64,000 nucleotides of DNA. Origin: Thermoflexus hugenholtzii JAD2. GTDB taxonomy: Bacteria; Chloroflexota; Anaerolineae; Thermoflexales; Thermoflexaceae. The position numbers and the translations under genes are program-made. A model generated the notes under the pieces. The model was given only the letters and a program-made list of their open reading frames with translations, searched no databases and was not told the origin of the DNA. The stretch covers positions 60,001 through 124,000 of the forward strand of contig NZ_FYEK01000022.1 of assembly GCF_900187885.1 (NCBI RefSeq). Direction: 5' to 3'. Every line of letters starts with the position of its first letter. Position 1 is the stretch's first letter. Shown in pieces: positions 58,640 to 64,000 of this stretch.

Positions 58640-58770
58640 CCGAATGAATTCGGCCTCGGAGGGCCTGTGGCCGACGGTCGGCCTGCGCCGACCGATACCG
58701 TTGCGTCGGCGGAGGCCGACGCCCGGCGCGGAGCGCCTGGGGAGGCTGATTTCAATCAGCGTGAAAAGGA
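58640..58770. repeat. Family B mosaic repeat, copy 5
   Basis: GAATGAATTCGGCCTCGGAG through GTCGGCCTGCGCCGACCG, GTCGGCGGAGGCCGAC, GGCGCGGAGCGCC, to GCTGATTTCAATCAGC. Compensating changes in the last hairpin (C-G to T-A on both arms) keep the stem paired. It ends a few bases before the ribosome-binding site AAAGGAGG of the next gene. Confidence 0.78.
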
Positions 58771-58776
58771 GGTTTC

Positions 58777-59403
58777 ATGCCGTTCCTGCGACTGGATGCG
58801 GGTTACCTGCTGGCCCTGGCGGTGATCTTCCTGTTCGCCCTGCCGTTCCACGAGCTCGCCCACGCCTGGGTGGCGGAGCGCCTGGGGGATCCCACCCCCC
58901 GGCGCGCCGGTCGGGTCACCCTCAATCCCATGGCCCATCTGGATCCCATCGGCGCCCTGATGCTGGTGCTGGCCGGGTTCGGGTGGGCCCGTCCGGTGCC
59001 GGTGAACTCCTTCTATCTCCGGTATGGGCCGCGGGTTGGGATGGCCCTGGTGGGCGGCGCGGGGCCGGCGGCCAACCTCCTCCTGGCCGGCCTGGGGATC
59101 CTGGTCTATCGGGCGGCTCCGGAGCCCCTGCTGGCGGGCCCTCTGGCCTTCGCCTTCTTGCGGGCCTGGATCTTCATCAACGTCGGGCTCGCGGTGTTCA
59201 ACATGCTGCCGCTGCCGCCCTTGGACGGCTTCCGCGTGCTACAGGGGTTGCTGCCTCCTGATATGGCCTACGCTTACGCTCGGCTGGAGGCCTACGGCCC
59301 GCTCCCCCTCCTCCTCTTCCTCATCCTGGAGCGCCAGCTGGGACTCCTTTCCTCCATTCTTCAGCCGGTGTATCGCTTGGTCCTCCTGCTGATGTATTTC
59401 TGA
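58777..59403 (+). CDS. M50-family site-2 protease
   Basis: A 208-aa protein with about six membrane segments. The zinc site is HELAH (H25, E26, H29) and the third ligand is D150 in FNMLPLPPLDGF. This short form without PDZ domain is a common prokaryotic rhomboid-unrelated S2P type that cleaves membrane-embedded helices. Start ATG 58777 follows AAAGGAGG. Substrate not evident. Confidence 0.93.
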   Translation: MPFLRLDAGYLLALAVIFLFALPFHELAHAWVAERLGDPTPRRAGRVTLNPMAHLDPIGALMLVLAGFGWARPVPVNSFYLRYGPRVGMALVGGAGPAANLLLAGLGILVYRAAPEPLLAGPLAFAFLRAWIFINVGLAVFNMLPLPPLDGFRVLQGLLPPDMAYAYARLEAYGPLPLLLFLILERQLGLLSSILQPVYRLVLLLMYF

Positions 59404-59427
59404 GGGGAGCCCCCACAGCGGTCGTTT

Positions 59428-60126
59428 CTACCCCAGGCGCATGCGCCGGAAGGCCTCGGCGTAACGCAGGCCGACGGCGCGCCCCTCCTCGGCCGCCCAG
59501 GCCTGCAACATGGGGCCGGGGTCCCAATCCCCGATCTGGGAGCGGTGGCAGCGCAGGGCTTCAATCTTGATCTCCAAGGTCTCCTCGATGTCGATCCACA
59601 GGTTGGGCTGGGCGGCCCCGTAGATGTAGACCTCCTGCACCCGATGGGGCGGCAGGCCCAGCTCGGGGAAGACCAGCGGCATCCCGGCGGCCGGGAAGAC
59701 CGCCTCCAAGGCCGCCTGCGCCGCGGCGCGGTGATCCGGATGGTTGATGTAGTCCTCTCCGTAGAAATAAACCGAAGGATCTCCGCAGACCAGAACCTGG
59801 GGGCGGAAGCGGCGGATCTCTCGCACCAGCTCCCGCCGCAGCTCCAGCGTCGGCTGCAGCAGGCCATCCGGGTGACGAAGGAAGATCACCTCCTCCAGGC
59901 CCAGGACGCGGGCCGCTGCTCGTTGTTCCTCCTCCCGGATGCGCGCCACCTCCTCCCGGGAGCGGCCCGCTTCCTCCGTCCCGGCGTCGCCGCTGGTGCA
60001 CAGCACCAGGGCGATCCGACATCCCCGACGGGCCCACTTGGCCAGCGTGCCCGCGCAGGTGAACTCCACATCATCGGGATGCGCCGCCACCACCAGCGCA
60101 CGCTCCGGCGTCGCCGGCTCCTCCAT
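59428..60126 (-). CDS. PIG-L/LmbE-type deacetylase
   Basis: A 232-aa protein. The metal-binding motif is AAHPDDVEF (H16, D18, D19) near the N-terminus, with the third ligand in NHPDHRAAA. LVLCTSGDAGTEEAGRSREE and VFPAAGMPLVFPEL are family patterns. PIG-L enzymes remove N-acetyl groups from glucosaminyl substrates such as those in mycothiol or bacillithiol synthesis. Start ATG 60126 with CAGGAGGGATCT upstream; a longer frame to 60210 is rejected. Confidence 0.9.
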   Translation of the reverse strand: MEEPATPERALVVAAHPDDVEFTCAGTLAKWARRGCRIALVLCTSGDAGTEEAGRSREEVARIREEEQRAAARVLGLEEVIFLRHPDGLLQPTLELRRELVREIRRFRPQVLVCGDPSVYFYGEDYINHPDHRAAAQAALEAVFPAAGMPLVFPELGLPPHRVQEVYIYGAAQPNLWIDIEETLEIKIEALRCHRSQIGDWDPGPMLQAWAAEEGRAVGLRYAEAFRRMRLG

Positions 60127-60274
60127 AGATCCCTCCTGAAGACCACGGGTTCGAGCGAGCCTGAAGGCGCCCGCTTCCTTCAAGAGCCCGACTATACCCC
60201 GTTCCTCCACGCGGCGAAAGACCCCTCTCCGGCGATCTCCCTCGATCTACCCAAGATCTATTCATTGACGACTA

Positions 60275-60286
60275 TCGATTTATCGA
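60275..60286. promoter_or_regulatory. AT-rich palindrome upstream of the aminomutase gene
   Basis: TCGATTTATCGA is a perfect inverted repeat within the only strongly AT-rich stretch of the right-hand part of the window, between the divergent PIG-L and aminomutase genes. It could be an operator for either gene. Confidence 0.35.
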
Positions 60287-60333
60287 AATTCGTAGATGAA
60301 TAATGTTCACCGAAATCTCACGGAACCTACACG

Positions 60334-60371
60334 TTTTCTTAACGCATGGGAGGGCAGGTATAGAGTAAAAT
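60334..60371 (+). promoter_or_regulatory. Possible promoter of the aminomutase/ATP-grasp operon
   Basis: TTTTCTTAACG followed about 15-19 bp later by TATAGAGTAAAAT; -10 candidates are TATAGA (60359-60364) or TAAAAT (60366-60371). Spacing is not ideal for any single pair, so the exact elements are uncertain. Confidence 0.35.
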
Positions 60372-60434
60372 CCCGCTCGTGGGAGGGCTGGTCTGGCCTT
60401 TCCCGGATCATCCTGTATCCGGAGGCGGGAGGAG

Positions 60435-61802
60435 ATGGAGGAGCGGAAGCGCCTGGAGGAGGAGCCCCCTGGTGGGAAGCGGCGCAGCCCGCGGGCGCCG
60501 ATCTGGCGGGATGTGCCCGATGCGCTCTGGGATGACTGGCGCTGGCAGCTCACTCATCGCTTGAACTCGGTAGAACAGCTCAAGCAGATCATCCGGCTCA
60601 CCCCGGAAGAGGAGGCCGGTGCGGCGGCCACCCACCGGTTCCGCATGGACATCACTCCCTATTTCGCCTCCCTGATCGACCCGGAGGACCCGAACTGCCC
60701 CATCCGGCGTCAGGTGATCCCCACAGCCAGGGAGCTGGAGCCGACGCCGGGCCTGATGGCCGACTCCCTCGCCGAGGACCAGCACTCCCCAGTCCCCGGG
60801 CTGGTCCATCGTTATCCCGACCGGGTCCTGATGTTGGTGACCACCCAGTGCGCCAGCTACTGCCGGTTCTGCACCCGCAGCCGCATCGTGGGCGATCCCC
60901 ATGCCAACTTCGGGCGGCGGGATTACGACCGGCAGATCGAATACATCGCCCGCACGCCCCAGATCCGGGACGTGCTGCTCTCCGGGGGCGACCCGCTGAT
61001 CCTCCCCCAGCCGATCCTGGAGGACCTGTTGCGCCGGCTGCGGGAGATCCCCCATGTGGAGATCATCCGCATCGGGACGCGGGTGCCCATCTTCCTGCCG
61101 CAGCGGATCACCGATGAGCTGGTGGCCATGCTGCGCAAATATCATCCGCTCTGGATGAACATCCACGTCAACCATCCCAAGGAGCTCACCCCGGAGGTCA
61201 CCGAGGCCCTGGCGAAGCTGGCTGACGCGGGCATCCCCCTGGGCAGCCAGACGGTGCTCCTGGCCGGGGTCAACGACTGCCCTCACATCATCCGCGCCCT
61301 GGTCCACGAGCTGGTCAAACGCCGGGTCCGGCCCTATTACCTCTATCAATGCGATCTGGTGGAGGGGGCCGGGCACTTCCGCACGCCGGTCTCGAAGGGG
61401 CTGGAGATCATGGAGGCCCTGCGGGGCCACACCAGCGGCTACGCCATCCCCACGTATGTGATCGACCTGCCGGGCGGGGGCGGCAAGGTGCCGGTGATGC
61501 CTAACTACCTGCTGGCCATGAACGAGCGCCGGGTGGTGCTGCGCAACTTCGAGGGCTTCATCAGCACCTACGAGCAGCCCACGGATTACACGCCCCACGA
61601 CCCGAGCCGGTGCGAGTACTGCCGGAACCAGCGCCCGGAGCCCGGCCAGCGCGGGATCTTCGGGCTGCTCCAGGGCGACGCCATGACCATCGCCCCAGAG
61701 GGCTTCCAGGCGGTGCACCGGCGGCTCCAGACGGGAGGCACCGAAACCATGCCCCTGATCATCGGGGAGCCCCTCCCGGTCGTCAACGGGGAGGTGCTGT
61801 GA
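60435..61802 (+). CDS. kamA: Lysine 2,3-aminomutase-like radical-SAM enzyme
   Basis: A 455-aa protein. The radical-SAM cluster is C139, C143, C146 (CASYCRFC), after QVIPTARELEP. The core includes LLSGGDPL, RIGTRVPIFLPQRIT, YYLYQCDLVEGAGHFRTPVS, RGHTSGYAIPTYVIDLPGGG and GGKVPVMPNY with the PLP Lys. Both Asp residues that bind the substrate amino groups in lysine aminomutases (YQCDL and VIDLPGG) are kept; glutamate aminomutases have Lys and Asn there. It should make beta-lysine, or a related beta-amino acid. The stop overlaps the next start (TGATG). Confidence 0.9.
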   Translation: MEERKRLEEEPPGGKRRSPRAPIWRDVPDALWDDWRWQLTHRLNSVEQLKQIIRLTPEEEAGAAATHRFRMDITPYFASLIDPEDPNCPIRRQVIPTARELEPTPGLMADSLAEDQHSPVPGLVHRYPDRVLMLVTTQCASYCRFCTRSRIVGDPHANFGRRDYDRQIEYIARTPQIRDVLLSGGDPLILPQPILEDLLRRLREIPHVEIIRIGTRVPIFLPQRITDELVAMLRKYHPLWMNIHVNHPKELTPEVTEALAKLADAGIPLGSQTVLLAGVNDCPHIIRALVHELVKRRVRPYYLYQCDLVEGAGHFRTPVSKGLEIMEALRGHTSGYAIPTYVIDLPGGGGKVPVMPNYLLAMNERRVVLRNFEGFISTYEQPTDYTPHDPSRCEYCRNQRPEPGQRGIFGLLQGDAMTIAPEGFQAVHRRLQTGGTETMPLIIGEPLPVVNGEVL

Positions 61803-62905
61803 TGCGCGTGGCGGTCCTGGCCAACCTCAAGCGGAACGCCCCGAAGGGGCCGGACGATCCGCCGGACGCCTGGGCGGAGCTGGACTCGGAGGAGACGGTG
61901 GAGGGGATCGCCCGGGCCCTGGAGGCCGCGGGCCACACCACGGCCATCTTCGAGGGCAACCTGGAGCTCCCGGAGGCCCTCCGTCGGTTCCGGCCGGACA
62001 TCTGCTTTAACATCTGCGAGGGCTACTGGGGGGATTCCCGGGAGGCCCACATCCCGGCCATGCTGGAGATGATGCGCATCCCCTACACGGGCTCCCGGGT
62101 CCTGGCCCTGGCCATCTCCCTGGACAAGGCGATGACCAAGCGGGTGTGGGCTGCGGAGGGCCTGCCCACGCCGCCCTTCCAGGTCTTCCGTCGCCCCGAT
62201 GAGCCCCTGGATCCCCGCCTCTCCTTCCCGCTCTTCGTCAAGCCGAACCGGGAGGGGAGCGGGATGGGGATCTCGGCGAAGTCGGTGGTGACGACCGAGG
62301 CGGAGTTGCGGGAGCAGGTGGCCTACATCCTGCGGACCTACCGGCAGGAGGCCCTGGTGGAGGCCTTCATTGACGGCCCGGAGCTCACCGTAGGCCTCAT
62401 CGGGAACGTGGAGGGGGATGCGGCGTGGCTCCGGCCTCCGGGAGGATGGGCCACCGAGGAGGGACTGGACCTGGGGGGCGTTCACGTCTTCCCGCCGATG
62501 ATGGTGGATCTCAGCGTATGCCCTCCGGATCAGCGGGGGCTTTACACGTCGTACATCAAATCCGAGATGCCCCTGGGACCCCGCTATCTTTGCCCGGCGC
62601 CGCTGGACCGGGCGCTGCTACGTGAGGCCCAGCGGCTGGCTTTCGAGGCCTTCCGGGCCATCGGGGCCTGCGACATGAGTCGGGTGGACATGCGGATCGA
62701 CGCGGCCACGGGGCGGATCTATTTGCTGGAGATCAACACGCTGCCCGGGCTGAACCCGCATTACAGCGACATGGTGCTCAACGCCCGGGCCGATGGGATG
62801 TCTTACGAGCTCCTGATCCTTCGGATCCTGGAGGCGGCCTGCCGTCGCTACGGCCTGTCCCCGAAGCCGGTGGTCCCCACGGCCGTGGCGGCGGGCGCGG
62901 CGTGA
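61802..62905 (+). CDS. ATP-grasp ligase of the D-Ala-D-Ala ligase type, 1
   Basis: A 367-aa protein. FRPDICFNICEGYWGDSREA and RIPYTGSRVLALAISLDKAM are D-Ala-D-Ala ligase-like; FVKPNREGSGMGI is the ATP-binding Lys loop; MSRVDMRIDAATGRIYLLEI and NTLPGLNP are the Mg2+ ligands. It ligates a carboxylate to an amine with ATP. Translational coupling to the lysine aminomutase suggests that beta-lysine, not D-Ala, is substrate or product (inference). A peptidoglycan Ddl is the alternative but would normally be with mur genes. Confidence 0.85.
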   Translation: MRVAVLANLKRNAPKGPDDPPDAWAELDSEETVEGIARALEAAGHTTAIFEGNLELPEALRRFRPDICFNICEGYWGDSREAHIPAMLEMMRIPYTGSRVLALAISLDKAMTKRVWAAEGLPTPPFQVFRRPDEPLDPRLSFPLFVKPNREGSGMGISAKSVVTTEAELREQVAYILRTYRQEALVEAFIDGPELTVGLIGNVEGDAAWLRPPGGWATEEGLDLGGVHVFPPMMVDLSVCPPDQRGLYTSYIKSEMPLGPRYLCPAPLDRALLREAQRLAFEAFRAIGACDMSRVDMRIDAATGRIYLLEINTLPGLNPHYSDMVLNARADGMSYELLILRILEAACRRYGLSPKPVVPTAVAAGAA

Positions 62906-62929
62906 ATCCGCCGGTTAAGGGAGCGACCA

Positions 62930-64000
62930 ATGCGCCGTCGTTCGACCATGCCGGGTCGCGTGCTGATCCTGTATAGCGTGGTGGAGCGGCTCCCGCGGGG
63001 GGAGCCTCGCGATGGGATCGCGGACGAGGAGGTGCTTTGGACGGCGCAGGCGATGGCGGAGGCCCTCGCCGAGCGCGGATGGCCCGTGGAGGCGCGGGGG
63101 ATCCGGGACCTGGAGTCCCTTCACCGGGCGCTGGATTCCTTCGATCCCCGGGAAACCCTGGTGATCAACCTGTGCGAGACCCTGGAAGGCCGCCCCCAGG
63201 GGGAGGCGGCCGTGCCGGTGGCCCTGGAGGCCCGGGGTTTCGTTTACACCGGATCCTCAGGGGCGACGCTTTCCCTCTGTCTGGACAAGGCGCGGGCGAA
63301 GGCCCGCCTGCGGGCGGCCGGCCTGCCGACGCCCCCGGCTCAGGTGTTCCACACCCCCGACGAGCCCCTCCGGATCCCCCTCCCGGCCATCGTGAAGCCC
63401 CTGATGGAGGACGCCAGCCACGGGATCGATCGGGAGGCGGTGGTGACGGAGGAGGGGACCTTGCGGGCGCGGGTGGCGTACGTCCTGGGGGTCTACCGCC
63501 AGCCTGCCCTGGTGGAAACCTTCATCGACGGGCGGGAGTTCAACGTGGCCCTGTGGGGCGGGCGGAACCTCGAGGTCCTCCCCCTGGCGGAGGTGGATTA
63601 CTCCCGCATCCCCAACCCCCTTTGGCGGGTGTGCACCTATGCCGCCAAGTGGCTGCCGGGCTCGGAGGAATACGAGCTGACCCCCGTGCGCTGTCCGGCG
63701 GAGCTGGAGGAGGAACGGGCGGCCCGGGTGCGGGAGGCGGCCCTGCGGGCCTTCCGGGCGGTCCGCTGTCGGGATTACGCCCGGGTGGACATCCGGCTGC
63801 AGGGGGAGACGCCGTATGTGCTGGAGGTCAACCCGAACCCCAGCCTGGCGCCGAACAGCGGCTTCGTGAACGCCGCGCGGGCGGCGGGCTACTCCTACGG
63901 CATGCTGGCCGAGCGGTTGATCCGCCTGGCGTGGGAGCGGCGCGCCCGCCGACGGGAGGCGCCGCAACTTCATCCTGTCCCGATGGGAGCGATCGATGTC
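62930..64000 (+). CDS. ATP-grasp ligase of the D-Ala-D-Ala ligase type, 2 (cut by window edge)
   Basis: At least 357 residues from ATG 62930 (GGGAG upstream), still open at the edge. ETLVINLCETLEGRPQGEAA, FVYTGSSGATLSLCLDKARA, AIVKPLMEDASHGIDREAVV, LVETFIDGREFNVALWGG and VDIRLQGETPYVLEVNPNPS match the same ligase fold as the preceding gene, but the two are distant paralogues. The ATP loop reads MEDASHGI instead of REGSGMGI. Two such ligases in tandem suggest two sequential ligations. Confidence 0.85.
   Translation, partial: MRRRSTMPGRVLILYSVVERLPRGEPRDGIADEEVLWTAQAMAEALAERGWPVEARGIRDLESLHRALDSFDPRETLVINLCETLEGRPQGEAAVPVALEARGFVYTGSSGATLSLCLDKARAKARLRAAGLPTPPAQVFHTPDEPLRIPLPAIVKPLMEDASHGIDREAVVTEEGTLRARVAYVLGVYRQPALVETFIDGREFNVALWGGRNLEVLPLAEVDYSRIPNPLWRVCTYAAKWLPGSEEYELTPVRCPAELEEERAARVREAALRAFRAVRCRDYARVDIRLQGETPYVLEVNPNPSLAPNSGFVNAARAAGYSYGMLAERLIRLAWERRARRREAPQLHPVPMGAIDV

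Noticed and set aside
1-64000. tRNA and rRNA genes
   Set aside because: Scanning by eye for the T-loop (GGTTCGAATCC-type) and rRNA cores gave no convincing hit. A covariance search would be decisive and was not possible here.

Overview
The window reads as a chromosomal segment of a high-GC, probably thermophilic Chloroflexota bacterium (Thermoflexus/Anaerolineae-like). This is inferred from gene content, not from a marker-gene tree. The evidence is: strong GC bias; Pro/Thr-rich linkers after signal anchors; an FMN-riboswitch-controlled ABC transporter of the RibXY type known from Chloroflexus; a giant STAND-like/BTAD regulator; a DUF711 protein; a DUF512 radical-SAM protein; and a fused CcmA-CcmB. 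There are no rRNA genes, no tRNAs that I could recognise, no complete insertion sequence and no CRISPR array.

Layout. 1-5.4 kb: small membrane and envelope genes on the + strand (zinc ribbon, arrestin-like, beta-propeller, polytopic protein). 5.5-12 kb: a broken hicB antitoxin, then on the - strand two tandem PrsW-type membrane proteases, an anchored secreted protein and a 1046-aa BTAD regulator. 12-23 kb: a C45 peptidase and aroQ (-); manC, topA, a DUF711 protein, a PDZ/radical-SAM DUF512 protein and an orphan cas6 (+); then an epimerase-like protein and a murI homologue lacking its first catalytic cysteine (-). 23.6-24.9 kb: an amidohydrolase pseudogene. 25-31.3 kb: a complete seven-gene Mrp (Mnh) cation/proton antiporter operon whose last gene is an MnhG-RCK_C fusion. 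31.3-34.5 kb (-): promoter, FMN riboswitch, three tandem terminators, then a riboflavin-type ABC transporter. 34.6-36.4 kb: a tandem duplication of about 900 bp carrying a coiled-coil putative antitoxin plus PIN toxin; copy 1 is frameshifted in both genes and copy 2 is intact.

36.5-48.9 kb (-): a long cytochrome c maturation block. In transcription order it runs ccmE, a nucleotidyltransferase, ccmF, ccmH, ccmG, a ccmI-like gene, a dihaem lipoprotein, ccmAB, ccmC, ccmD, ccdA, a TlpA-like thioredoxin, a small membrane protein, a response regulator and a BMP-type lipoprotein. CcmE carries the CXXXY variant, and CcdA looks circularly permuted. 49.1-54.9 kb: an ASCH protein, a dead antitoxin, the NAD(P)H-hydrate repair enzyme, a NadD-like enzyme and a TadG/TadC-like pair. 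55.3-64 kb: a GH63-like glycosidase, an RlmD-like methyltransferase, an M50 protease, a PIG-L deacetylase (-) and, at the right edge, a lysine 2,3-aminomutase-like gene followed by two ATP-grasp ligases. That last cluster is a plausible uncharacterised beta-amino-acid pathway.

Two families of structured intergenic repeats occur throughout: a short REP-like hairpin family and a mosaic family of about 130-190 bp. Both abut gene ends and in two cases supply the stop codon or C-terminal residues. Several genes are visibly decaying (hicB, vapB-like, vapBC copy 1, the amidohydrolase, a possible PII-like fragment), so this is a chromosomal region with active turnover of toxin-antitoxin and accessory genes.
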